The notes below the pieces were generated by a model. It was not told the origin of the DNA and made no database searches. It saw nothing but the letters and a program-made list of their open reading frames with translations. DNA of 64,000 nucleotides from JAIQFV01 sp041494885 (GTDB taxonomy: Bacteria > Acidobacteriota > Terriglobia > JAIQFV01), in contig JBGQBO010000022.1 of the NCBI GenBank assembly GCA_041494885.1, forward strand, positions 1 to 64,000. The letters are read 5' to 3'. Position numbers and translations under genes: made by a program. Positions 49,369 through 58,168 of the stretch are shown here, one piece after another (the first letter of the stretch is position 1; each line of letters begins with the position of its first letter).

Positions 49369-51993
49369 ATGGACCCTGTGACTCCCATGATGCGCCAGTA
49401 TTCCCAGATCAAACAGGCGCACCCGAACGCCCTCTTGATGTTCCGGCTGGGAGATTTTTATGAGCTTTTCTTTGAAGATGCCATCATCGCCTCGCGTGAG
49501 CTGCAAATTGTCCTGACCTCGCGCAACCGGGAAAAGGGTGTTCAGGTTCCCATGTGCGGGATGCCTTATCATGCGGCCGACAACTACATTGCAAAGCTGA
49601 TCCAAAAGGGATATCGCGTCGCGATTTGCGACCAGACTGAAGACCCCAAACTGGCTAAGAAATTAGTTCGCCGAGAGGTCACTCGTGTCATTACCCCCGG
49701 AACCGTAGTGGATTCGAACCTCCTTGAACCCTCCCAAAATAACTATCTGTGCTCTCTCTGCTTCGGGGACCGCGTTGTCGGTCTGGCCTGTGCGGACCTC
49801 TCTACCGGCGAGTTCAAGATTACGGAGCTTTCCGGGGACGCCTGGGAACAGCAACTCACCGATGAGATGGAGGGACTGAGTCCGAGCGAAGTCTTGTATC
49901 CCGCCGGAGCGTCTCCCGCGACGGAGCCGCTCTTGCGCCTGGACCGCGCGCACCCTGCTCCCACCCCATTGGATGACTGGATTTTCAGTGCGGAATACAC
50001 GGAGAGAGTTTTGACCCAACATTTTGGGGTGTTGACCCTGGCCGGATTCGGCTCCGAAAGCTTTCCTTACGCCCTTCGGGCTGCGGGGGCCATTGTTCAT
50101 TATCTTCGCGAAACCCAGCGGGCTGCACTTTCCCACCTGATCTCACTTTCGAACTACTGCCCGAGCGAGTTTTTGGTCCTCGATCAGATCACCCAGCGTA
50201 ATTTGGAACTGGTGGACCCGCAATTCCCTGAAAACAAGGATGCGACCCTCCTGAAAACGCTCGACGATACTTCGACGGCCATGGGCGCGCGGCTGCTGCG
50301 AAGTTGGATCTTGCGCCCATTGCTTGCACGGGACACCATCGACGGGCGCTTACGAGCGGTGGAAGAATTCCGGCATTCCACCATCAATCGGGAAGAAATT
50401 CGAACCGATCTGAAGACCATCTGTGATTTGGAACGGGTGCTGAGCCGGATCGCCTTGGGATCCGTCATGCCGCGGGAGTTGATCGCCCTAAAGAATTCCC
50501 TATTCCATCTTCCCGTAATTAAGACCTTCATCTCCAACTATGGCTCCCCGCTCATACAGGCGATTCACAGCCGCATCGATCCTCTGGAGGATATCCGCGC
50601 GCTCATCGAATCGCAGATCAAACCTGATCCTCCTCCCACGCTTTCCGAAGGCGGGATGATCCAGGATGGGGTGCATGAGGAGCTCGATTCCCTGCGCAAT
50701 ATCAGCATGAATGGAAAGACCTTCATCGCCCAACTCGAGGCCCGCGAACGTGAGCGGACGCGTATTGGCTCTCTAAAGATCAAGTATAACCAGATCTTCG
50801 GTTATTACATTGAAGTGTCCAAGCCCAACCGGGATCTGGTCCCCCCCGACTATGAGCGGAAACAAACCCTAGTTAATGCCGAACGGTTCACAACGCCCGA
50901 GCTGAAGGAATACGAAGAGAAGGTGTTAAGTGCAGAGGACCGGATCTGTGAACTCGAGAAATCCCTTTACGAAGGGATCCGGTCACGGATCGCTGCCGAG
51001 GCAAAACGGATCCGTGAAACGGCACAAGCGCTGGCCGAGCTGGATGTGCTGGTGTGCTTCGCTCACCTCGCGAATAAACACCGTTATGTGTCCCCCACCT
51101 TCAGTCAGGAAGGCGAACTCATGATCGTTGCAGGGCGGCATCCGGTGATTGAGCGGCTCTGTGAAAAGCAACGTCTGGGCCAATTCATCCCGAATGACCT
51201 CTACCTCAACTCCTCCACAGATCAGATCCTCATTCTGACGGGCCCCAACATGGGGGGCAAATCGACCTACCTGCGACAAGCCGCCCTGATCGCCATCATG
51301 GCGCAAATGGGTTCATTTGTGCCAGCGGAGAAGGCCTTGCTACCCATCGTGGACCGCATCTTCACCCGGATTGGGGCATCCGACAATCTTGCCCGAGGAC
51401 GTTCAACTTTCATGGTGGAAATGACCGAAACCTCGGCCATTCTTCACTCTGCGACGCCCCGCAGTTTGATCATCCTCGATGAGGTGGGGCGGGGCACGGC
51501 CACGTTCGACGGTCTGTCCATCGCCTGGGCTACCGTCGAATATCTCCATCAAAAACTGAAATCAAAGACCCTCTTCGCGACGCACTATCATGAACTGACA
51601 GAACTGGGTTCCCTATTCCCCGGCGTCAAAAATTATCACGTTTCTGTCCGGGAGTCGGGCCATCAGATTGTTTTCTTGCGGAAGGTGGAAGCGGGACCGG
51701 CGGATAAGAGCTACGGGATCGAAGTCGCCCGTTTAGCTGGGCTCCCCCTCCCCGTGGTAGAAAGGGCGCGGGAAATCCTTCGCCGCCACGAGAGGCGAGA
51801 ACAGGATGTAAGCGATGACCTGTTTTCACAATCCCTGAGCGGAGCCCACGTCAAGCGGATGGCGCAAATCCCCCTGTTTGAAGTGCCCGGCAACGGTGTC
51901 CTGGAGGCCCTGCGGGAGGTGAAGGTGGACGAACTCAAGCCCCTCGAGGCACTTAACTTGCTCAGCGAACTGGTGAAAAAGGCCCGCTCCTGA
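49369..51993 (+). CDS. mutS: DNA mismatch repair protein MutS
   Basis: Recognises mismatches and small loops and recruits MutL. The 874-residue protein has the usual five domains. The mismatch-reading motif GDFYELF holds Phe30 and Glu32. The ABC-type ATPase has Walker A GPNMGGKSTYLRQAALI (from residue 625), the ST-loop and Walker B SLIILDEVGRGTATFDG, and ATHYHELTEL. A C-terminal helix-turn-helix dimer region follows. It has no good ribosome binding site before ATG 49369. mutL is not in the window. It begins the plus-strand run that leads to anmK. Confidence 0.97.
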   Translation: MDPVTPMMRQYSQIKQAHPNALLMFRLGDFYELFFEDAIIASRELQIVLTSRNREKGVQVPMCGMPYHAADNYIAKLIQKGYRVAICDQTEDPKLAKKLVRREVTRVITPGTVVDSNLLEPSQNNYLCSLCFGDRVVGLACADLSTGEFKITELSGDAWEQQLTDEMEGLSPSEVLYPAGASPATEPLLRLDRAHPAPTPLDDWIFSAEYTERVLTQHFGVLTLAGFGSESFPYALRAAGAIVHYLRETQRAALSHLISLSNYCPSEFLVLDQITQRNLELVDPQFPENKDATLLKTLDDTSTAMGARLLRSWILRPLLARDTIDGRLRAVEEFRHSTINREEIRTDLKTICDLERVLSRIALGSVMPRELIALKNSLFHLPVIKTFISNYGSPLIQAIHSRIDPLEDIRALIESQIKPDPPPTLSEGGMIQDGVHEELDSLRNISMNGKTFIAQLEARERERTRIGSLKIKYNQIFGYYIEVSKPNRDLVPPDYERKQTLVNAERFTTPELKEYEEKVLSAEDRICELEKSLYEGIRSRIAAEAKRIRETAQALAELDVLVCFAHLANKHRYVSPTFSQEGELMIVAGRHPVIERLCEKQRLGQFIPNDLYLNSSTDQILILTGPNMGGKSTYLRQAALIAIMAQMGSFVPAEKALLPIVDRIFTRIGASDNLARGRSTFMVEMTETSAILHSATPRSLIILDEVGRGTATFDGLSIAWATVEYLHQKLKSKTLFATHYHELTELGSLFPGVKNYHVSVRESGHQIVFLRKVEAGPADKSYGIEVARLAGLPLPVVERAREILRRHERREQDVSDDLFSQSLSGAHVKRMAQIPLFEVPGNGVLEALREVKVDELKPLEALNLLSELVKKARS

Positions 51994-52050
51994 CGCCTTC
52001 GTCGCACCTCCTTGGATGCGGCCCGTTTTAGAGAATACACTTCCTTATTT

Positions 52051-53205
52051 ATGAAACGAATCATAGGCTTGATGTCGGGAACCTCAGCAGATGGTGTTGA
52101 CGTGGCCGTGGTGGACATCCGGGGGAAAGGGCTATCCACCCGGTTCCGGATGATAGCCTATGAAGCCGTGCCCTATTCCCGAAGTTCTCATCGGTTGATC
52201 CTCTCCTTTCTCAATGCCCGTGGGGTCTCTGTAGCGGAGATCAGCCAGCTCAATTTCCTGATTGGAAATCTTTTCGCCGAGGCTGTCCTCGACTGTTGCC
52301 GCCGCCATAACATTTCGTTGAGGTCCGTCGATTTGATTGCGTCTCACGGTCAGACCATTTACCATCAATCTGTCCGTTCTTCTTTCGGCGGACGTCCGAT
52401 CGCCTCTACCCTGCAACTGGGGGAATCTGCTGTCATCGCTGAGCGGACGGGAATAAGCACCATTTCTGATTTTCGAGTGCGCGACGTCGCGGCGGGAGGC
52501 ACGGGTGCTCCCCTCGTTCCGTACGTCGATTATCTCCTTCTCCGCAGCCGAACGAAGAGCCGCGTGGCCTTGAATATTGGCGGGATCGCCAATGTCACGA
52601 TTATCCCCAGGAAGGGCCGACTCGCTCACCTGCGTGCATTCGACACCGGACCTGGAAACATGATGATGGATGCCGCGGTGTCGATCCGATCCCGGGGAAA
52701 TCTGGATTTCGACCGCGACGGCGCCCTTGCAGCGCGAGGACGTGTGATCCCTTCCCTGTTACAAAGGCTTCTCAAACACCCGTTCTATCGAAAGCGCCCT
52801 CCCAAGGCAGCCGGCCGCGAACAATTCGGCATCGAATATACTGAGAAGATTCTGCGGGGAATGCGTTCGGCCGGTGTTGAGGACCTTCTCGCGACCTTTG
52901 CCGAACTGACGGCGCGCACTATCGTCACCGCTCTGCGGAAATTTGCCCGGCCTCGTGACCCAATTGATGAGTTGATCGTATCGGGGGGGGGCGCCCGAAA
53001 TCGTTTCTTAATGTCGCGCTTGCAGGGTCTCCTGCCGAAAACCCGGGTGATGACCTCAAGCGAGGTAGGGATAGATCTAGATGCCAAAGAGGCGATAGCC
53101 TTTGCAATCCTGGCCAACGAATCCTGGCAACACCGCCCGGCCAATGTTCCATCGGTGACGGGGGCTCGCCGGCCCGTCATCCTGGGGAAGATCACACCTG
53201 CATGA
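52051..53205 (+). CDS. anmK: Anhydro-N-acetylmuramic acid kinase
   Basis: Phosphorylates and opens 1,6-anhydroMurNAc, released during cell-wall turnover, to MurNAc-6-phosphate. The 384-residue ASKHA enzyme has the N-terminal RIIGLMSGTSADGVDVAVVDI, DLIASHGQTIYHQ, VRDVAAGGTGAPLVPYVDYLL and the FDTGPGNMMMDAAV and SGGGARNRFLM motifs. ATG at 52051 matches the family; the frame extends to 52012 without signal. The stop overlaps the start of a solute-binding protein gene (ATGA), which links recycling with uptake. The MurQ etherase that normally follows AnmK was not seen here. Confidence 0.95.
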   Translation: MKRIIGLMSGTSADGVDVAVVDIRGKGLSTRFRMIAYEAVPYSRSSHRLILSFLNARGVSVAEISQLNFLIGNLFAEAVLDCCRRHNISLRSVDLIASHGQTIYHQSVRSSFGGRPIASTLQLGESAVIAERTGISTISDFRVRDVAAGGTGAPLVPYVDYLLLRSRTKSRVALNIGGIANVTIIPRKGRLAHLRAFDTGPGNMMMDAAVSIRSRGNLDFDRDGALAARGRVIPSLLQRLLKHPFYRKRPPKAAGREQFGIEYTEKILRGMRSAGVEDLLATFAELTARTIVTALRKFARPRDPIDELIVSGGGARNRFLMSRLQGLLPKTRVMTSSEVGIDLDAKEAIAFAILANESWQHRPANVPSVTGARRPVILGKITPA

Positions 53206-54797
53206 AATGGAGAAATCCCGGTTTCCTATCTCGCCCTGTCCGATGGAGAACCCTCCCTCTTTCCCGCCATGTCCGTGCATTTATTCTTTTGGCCACGTTG
53301 GGGGGATCGTTTTCTTGCGGCCATACCGGTTCTGACCCACGCACGCTCGTATTCCTACTGGAAGCAAGCCCGATGAGTATGGACCCTCGCGTGGGTACCG
53401 ACGCATTCTCGGAACGCCTTCATCAGCTTCTCTTTAATTCTTTGGTGCGGCGGGACATTCATGCCGACTTGATCCCCGATCTGGCGGTCGGCTGGGAGAC
53501 GCCCGATCCAGTGACTTTTGTGTTCCATCTTCGCCCCCATGTTGTCTTCCACAACGGCCACCCCCTCACATCCCGCGATGTTCAGTACACTTTTGAGAGT
53601 ATCTTGAACGGAAGTATAAATACGGTCAAGCGACGACAGTACGAAATCATTTCCCGAATTCAGACCCCGGATGCGCATACCGTCATCTTCCAACTCAAGG
53701 AACCCAACGCGAACTTTCTTTGGCTCCTCTCGCTCGGAGAAATCGGGATCGTGCCTGAGAATGCCGATTCAAACTTTGCGAACCATCCCATCGGCACCGG
53801 CCCGTTCCAGTTCGAGGCGATGCGCGAGGATGAGAACGTCATCCTCAAGCGCAATCCAAGATATTATGACAGCCCGCCCCGGCTGGAGCGGGTGCTATTC
53901 AAGGTTGTTCCCGAGGCCATCGTCCGTGCCCTTGAGTTGAGAAGCGGATCCGCTGATATTGCTTTGAACGAGCTGACGCCGGACATCGTGCATGCCTTGG
54001 GCTCGGACCCGAAGTTGACGGTGATCGAGGAACCGGGAACCACTTACAAATATCTCGCCTTCAATTTGCAGGATCCCCTCTTAAGACATTTGAAAGTGCG
54101 GCAGGCCATCGCCTATGCCATCGATATCCCCACACTCGTTAACGATCTATGGCGAGGGGAAGGAGATCCGGCCACCGGCATCCTTCCCCCTAACGTTTGG
54201 GCCTATGAACCGAATGTGAAAAGGTATTCCCTGGATCCATTGAAGGCTAAGTCCCTGTTGGACGAAGCGGGATATCCCGACCCAGACGGCGGGGGCCCGA
54301 TGACCCGCTTCACCCTGACCTATAAAACCTCTACGGAGGAACTGTCCCGGTCTGAGGCGGTCGTGATTCAGCAGCAGCTCCGGGAGGTGGGAATCAGAAT
54401 CGAGGTCCGGTCGTACGAGTTTGCTACCTTTTACTCGGACATAGTCCGGGGAAATTTCCAGATGTATTCTTTGCGCTGGATCGGCGATAATTTGAACCCG
54501 GACATTTTTGATGCAGTGTTTAACTCAAAGAACGTTCCTCCGGATGGAAAAAACCGTGGGCATTACAGCAACCCCCGCGTGGATCGCTTGATTGGGCTGG
54601 CCCGTATTGAGCCGGACCGGGCGTTACGGAAAAGGTATTACTCGGAGATCCAAAGCACTGTCGCCGACGACCTCCCGTACCTCAGCTTATGGAACATCCA
54701 CAACGTGTGTGTGGCGAACCGGAGAGTCAAGAACATTCATCTCTATCCTTCGGGGGATTTTGATTTTCTAAGAGAAGTCACTCTCGATCGAGAGTGA
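53202..54797 (+). CDS. Family 5 solute-binding protein (oligopeptide/murein peptide type)
   Basis: Periplasmic binding protein of 531 residues in the OppA/DppA/MppA group (SBP_bac_5). The N-terminus has a hydrophobic export segment (HVRAFILLATLGGSFSC) ending in a possible, non-standard lipobox Cys. Typical motifs: EASPMSMDPRVGTDAFS, LAVGWETPDPVTFVFHLRPHVVFHNGHPLTSRDV (adjoining pieces), NHPIGTGPFQF and VRQAIAYAIDIP. It is translationally coupled to anmK, and no permease or ATPase gene follows. Coupling suggests a role in taking up murein peptides, as MppA does with the Opp permease. That is inference; dipeptides or nickel are alternatives. Confidence 0.88.
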   Translation: MKWRNPGFLSRPVRWRTLPLSRHVRAFILLATLGGSFSCGHTGSDPRTLVFLLEASPMSMDPRVGTDAFSERLHQLLFNSLVRRDIHADLIPDLAVGWETPDPVTFVFHLRPHVVFHNGHPLTSRDVQYTFESILNGSINTVKRRQYEIISRIQTPDAHTVIFQLKEPNANFLWLLSLGEIGIVPENADSNFANHPIGTGPFQFEAMREDENVILKRNPRYYDSPPRLERVLFKVVPEAIVRALELRSGSADIALNELTPDIVHALGSDPKLTVIEEPGTTYKYLAFNLQDPLLRHLKVRQAIAYAIDIPTLVNDLWRGEGDPATGILPPNVWAYEPNVKRYSLDPLKAKSLLDEAGYPDPDGGGPMTRFTLTYKTSTEELSRSEAVVIQQQLREVGIRIEVRSYEFATFYSDIVRGNFQMYSLRWIGDNLNPDIFDAVFNSKNVPPDGKNRGHYSNPRVDRLIGLARIEPDRALRKRYYSEIQSTVADDLPYLSLWNIHNVCVANRRVKNIHLYPSGDFDFLREVTLDRE

Positions 54798-54813
54798 CTT
54801 CAAGAGGGCGTTC

Positions 54814-56148
54814 GTGGGAAAGATCGAACCAAAGCGATGGAGGCTTCTTCAAGGCGTGGTGGTTTTCATTTGGGCAACCGCTGCGATTTCAGACCCTGCC
54901 CAAACGCATACGGTTCCCACCCGCGCGGCGGAAGGGCAACGGAAAAGTGCGGCTAAGGCCGTGGATGATCTCCGGAAACAGGCGCAGGAGGCGATTGATC
55001 GAAAGGATTGCCCTGCTGCGATTGATCTCCTTAGGAAAATCGTGGCGGCCGAGCCCCAGGACGCGGTCGCCTGGTTTAATCTGGGTAATTGCTATGCGCA
55101 GACCAAAAATCGCGACGCAGCCGTTGCCAGTTTTAAAACGGCAGTAAAGGCTGAACCGGAGCTGTATGAGGCGACGGCCAATCTCGGACTCTTGCTCACG
55201 GAGTCAGGTCAGTACGAGGAAGCCCTGCCGATTGTCCAGCGTGCAATCAAGAAGGAACCTAAGAACTTCAGCCTTCGCCTCGCCGCAGGGGCCTGTTTGC
55301 TCAACCTCCAGCGCTATGGCGACGCAATCAGTCAATACGAAGCGGCAGCCACACTGAACCCGACGGATACTACGGTGTTGGCTCAGTTGGCACAGGTCTA
55401 TGTCAAAAACCGGAATCTGGCCGAGGCTAGGCAAACCCTGGAGAAGATTCTCACGCTGAATCCCAAAGATGAAAACGCCCGGATCGGATTGGCTAATCTT
55501 GCGCTCGATTCGGACAATCCTGCGGAAGCCGTGAAGCACTTGAGAGCGATCCTCGTCCTCCACCCCGAAAACCTGGATGTGCGCGAACAGGTGGCCACGT
55601 TGCTTTTACAACAAAAGGACTATGCAGAAGCCGCTGCGGAATTGGAACGAGTGCGGACTGCCGACCCGAAGCGCGACTCAGTGGGCGTGAAGCTGGGTCA
55701 CGCCTATGCGGAGTTGAACCAGGCGGATAAGGCCATCCCAATCTACCAGGAACTGCTTGCCGGCAACCCCAATAGTTTTGATTTCCACTCCAATTTGGGC
55801 AAGCTCTATCTACAGAAGAAAGACCTGGCCAAAGCAGAAGTGGAGCTGCGCGCCGCTCTGGCCTTGAAACCGCACGATCTGGAATCCGCCAAAAATCTCG
55901 CCTCCGTGTTCCTCCTGAAGGAGCAATATCCAGCGGCCGCAAACCTGTTGGAGCAAATCGTGCGCCTGGAAGGATCCAGCGCAGGGGATCACTTTTTTTT
56001 GGCGATCTGCTACGATAAAATGAATGTGGTGGAACAAGCTATTGTCCACTACCAGAAGTTCCTTGAATTGGATCAGGGAAAGAACGACACCCAGGATTTT
56101 CAGGCGCGACAGCGGATGAGGATCCTGGAAAAGCGGAGGAAACAGTGA
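54814..56148 (+). CDS. Exported TPR-repeat protein
   Basis: A 444-residue protein with a hydrophobic N-terminal segment (LLQGVVVFIWATAAIS) and then about ten tetratricopeptide repeats over residues 45-430, with the regular pattern AWFNLGNCYAQTKNRDAAVASF, LYEATANLGLLLTESGQYEEAL, DFHSNLGKLYLQKKDLAKAE. It is probably periplasmic and scaffolds a complex. The GTG start at 54814 is preceded by AGAGGG. It follows the solute-binding protein by 16 bp and overlaps the next gene (GTGA). No enzymatic domain is attached. Confidence 0.86.
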   Translation: MGKIEPKRWRLLQGVVVFIWATAAISDPAQTHTVPTRAAEGQRKSAAKAVDDLRKQAQEAIDRKDCPAAIDLLRKIVAAEPQDAVAWFNLGNCYAQTKNRDAAVASFKTAVKAEPELYEATANLGLLLTESGQYEEALPIVQRAIKKEPKNFSLRLAAGACLLNLQRYGDAISQYEAAATLNPTDTTVLAQLAQVYVKNRNLAEARQTLEKILTLNPKDENARIGLANLALDSDNPAEAVKHLRAILVLHPENLDVREQVATLLLQQKDYAEAAAELERVRTADPKRDSVGVKLGHAYAELNQADKAIPIYQELLAGNPNSFDFHSNLGKLYLQKKDLAKAEVELRAALALKPHDLESAKNLASVFLLKEQYPAAANLLEQIVRLEGSSAGDHFFLAICYDKMNVVEQAIVHYQKFLELDQGKNDTQDFQARQRMRILEKRRKQ

Positions 56149-56669
56149 GGGAGGTTTGTCACATTCCTTCCCCTTGGGATTCGAGATTCCTGCGAAGGCG
56201 ATTCTTTCGCACAATCTCTCAGGTTGCCCTGGCCATCGGCCTCCTGGCAGTCCCTCCCCTGCTGGCCGCGGAGAAAAATCCGAACTCGTTGAAGCAGATC
56301 GAACAGAACGTCAGGGAGGCCGGAAACCTGCTGGATTCGGTCGACAAGGATCTCCGGGCGAATCAGTTTGGAGACGTTCAAAAGGGACTGCAGCAGTATC
56401 AGGGACTCCTTGAATCGACGGAATCCAACACCAAGGAGTACCTGCAGGTACACCGGAAAACCCCTCATCAATTCAAGGATTTTGAAATCAAGCTGCGGAA
56501 GCAGTTAAGAAAACTGCAGGACCTCCGCCCGGAGTTTCCCATTCCCTTGAGGGAATCCCTGGATGCGGTCATTGAACGTGCCAATAAGGTTCGAAAACAA
56601 TTCATGGGGAACCTTTTTGATGAACCGTCCCGCCAGCAACCCAGAAACGATGCCAAGAAAGATCTTTGA
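56145..56669 (+). CDS. Exported helical protein, function unknown
   Basis: A 174-residue protein with a signal peptide (basic LRRRFF, hydrophobic ISQVALAIGLLAVPPLLA). The rest is almost fully helical and charged, with heptad-like stretches: LKQIEQNVREAGNLLDSVDKDL, LQQYQGLLESTESNTKEYL, LRKQLRKLQDLRPEF. No family is recognised. GTG start at 56145 overlaps the TPR gene stop. The next gene starts inside its 3' end. The tight packing suggests that it is part of one envelope complex with the TPR protein and the next gene. Confidence 0.7.
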   Translation: MREVCHIPSPWDSRFLRRRFFRTISQVALAIGLLAVPPLLAAEKNPNSLKQIEQNVREAGNLLDSVDKDLRANQFGDVQKGLQQYQGLLESTESNTKEYLQVHRKTPHQFKDFEIKLRKQLRKLQDLRPEFPIPLRESLDAVIERANKVRKQFMGNLFDEPSRQQPRNDAKKDL

Positions 56670-57321
56670 GTTTCCCGGGATGTCGCTCTCAAGACCTCGG
56701 AAAATCAAGGCTGGTGCTGTCGTGTGCTGGGTCGGGACGGGCGTCGCTCTGGCTTGGCTCACCTTCGGTTCGGCGTTGGGGGCACAATCCGATCAAAAGG
56801 AATTCCTGACCCCGGCGGAGATTGACCAGGTCCGCGAGGCGCAGGATATCAACGAGAGAGTTCCCCTCTACCTGCAGTTTGCCCGGGTCCGGCTGATGGC
56901 CGCACGGAAGCTGGCCGGGCTTGAGGACAAAGACAATCCCGAAGGGGGTTCGAAGGGATCAAAAAACCCGCCCACCCATAAACCGGCCGACGAAAAACAA
57001 AAAGAACCTGACCGCACCCTTTCGGACTACCTGGAGGAATACGACGCCATTTATGATGAAATGTTGAGGCATTTGGACGAAATTCTCAATCAAGGGGGGG
57101 ATGCGCGTCTGGCGCTCAAGTCAATTTTAAAAGAGTCCCCGGTCCACCTGACCTCATTGAAGTCCCTCCAGACGAAATTGGGTGAAGAGGCCCCCAACAT
57201 CCTCTCGGAGGCGCTCAGCGATACGGCCGATGCGATCAGTGGGTCCCAAAAGACCTTACCGGAACAGGAAGAGAAATTCAAACAGGAGAAGGAACGGCAA
57301 AAAGAAAAGCACCGTGAATAG
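56620..57321 (+). CDS. Exported helical protein, function unknown (second)
   Basis: About 233 residues. A hydrophobic export segment (AGAVVCWVGTGVALAWLTFG, residues 32-51) is followed by a helical, charged region with QVREAQDINERVPLYLQFA, a Gly/Ser/Lys-rich break (about 109-127) and LSDYLEEYDAIYDEMLRHL. The C-terminus is Lys/Glu/Gln-rich. The start is uncertain: ATG at 56620, 56650 and 56680 are in frame; the last two give a more normal signal peptide. The 56620 form overlaps the previous gene by 50 bp. No family is recognised. Its stop overlaps the start of the SprT-like gene. Confidence 0.65.
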   Translation: MNRPASNPETMPRKIFEFPGMSLSRPRKIKAGAVVCWVGTGVALAWLTFGSALGAQSDQKEFLTPAEIDQVREAQDINERVPLYLQFARVRLMAARKLAGLEDKDNPEGGSKGSKNPPTHKPADEKQKEPDRTLSDYLEEYDAIYDEMLRHLDEILNQGGDARLALKSILKESPVHLTSLKSLQTKLGEEAPNILSEALSDTADAISGSQKTLPEQEEKFKQEKERQKEKHRE

Positions 57322-58036
57322 AGAGACCGGGATATTCATCAAGGCGTTTCTGAAATGGAACCCTTCGGCTTTACCCCCCAAGATTGAAATTCGCTACTAC
57401 CCCTACTCCACTCTGACCCACACCATCCGCTATCGCCAAAACATCATTAAGGTTCGTATCAATCACCTCTTCAAGAAGGCGCCCCAGGCTGTCCTCGAAG
57501 CCATCGCGCACATCCTGTTTTCGAGACTCTATCAGCATCGCACACCGCCTGAGGCATTAGACCGCTACCACCGCTTTGTGGAGAGTAATCAGCAGCGCTT
57601 CCGCTCCTTGTTGCAAGCACGGCCGGGCACGGCGCCCATGGCGTCTCAGGCGCGGGGCCGCCATTTCAATCTCCAGCACGTTTTTGAAAGAATGAATCGA
57701 CACTACTTCCGATCAACACTCGTCATGCCCACCCTGGGATGGAGCCGCCGCGCCGGTCAGACGAAGCTGGGGGAGTATCAGACCCTTCGACAGGCGATCA
57801 TCATTAATTGCCGATTAGATAGTACTGACACCCCCGGGTATGTCCTGGAATACCTCATGTTCCACGAGATGTTGCACATGAAGCACGGTGCTGAAATCCG
57901 GAACGGTCGTCGCGTCGTCCACACGCACAAATTCCGGAACGAAGAAAAGCAATTTAAAGACTATGCGGCGGCGAAGGAGTGGATTCGCCTCGTGACGAGG
58001 CTTCCCGAATGGGGCCGCCGGCTGCGGGGCTTCTAA
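57314..58036 (+). CDS. SprT-like zinc metalloprotein
   Basis: A 240-residue protein with a zinc-protease-type motif FHEMLHMKHGAE and, further on, HTHKFRNEEKQF, consistent with HExxH plus a third His. The fold fits the SprT/YgjP (DUF45) group, where bacterial members are little known and the eukaryotic SPRTN cuts DNA-protein crosslinks. No signal peptide or membrane span is present. The GTG at 57314 is used because the frame before it (from 57182) lies in the antiparallel-type overlap with the previous gene and is basic and low in complexity. It follows the two exported proteins and precedes pgi by 132 bp. Confidence 0.72.
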   Translation: MNRETGIFIKAFLKWNPSALPPKIEIRYYPYSTLTHTIRYRQNIIKVRINHLFKKAPQAVLEAIAHILFSRLYQHRTPPEALDRYHRFVESNQQRFRSLLQARPGTAPMASQARGRHFNLQHVFERMNRHYFRSTLVMPTLGWSRRAGQTKLGEYQTLRQAIIINCRLDSTDTPGYVLEYLMFHEMLHMKHGAEIRNGRRVVHTHKFRNEEKQFKDYAAAKEWIRLVTRLPEWGRRLRGF

Positions 58037-58168
58037 TCTCTCGACGGTTTGCAAAAGCGCCTCATTCCCGTCCAGTCCAATTTGTGATAAGTTCCCCCCT
58101 CCAGTTACGAACGGGAAACTTCAATTTTCAGTGGCAGGAGTGCACCTCGTGCCACAGGAGATACGGCG

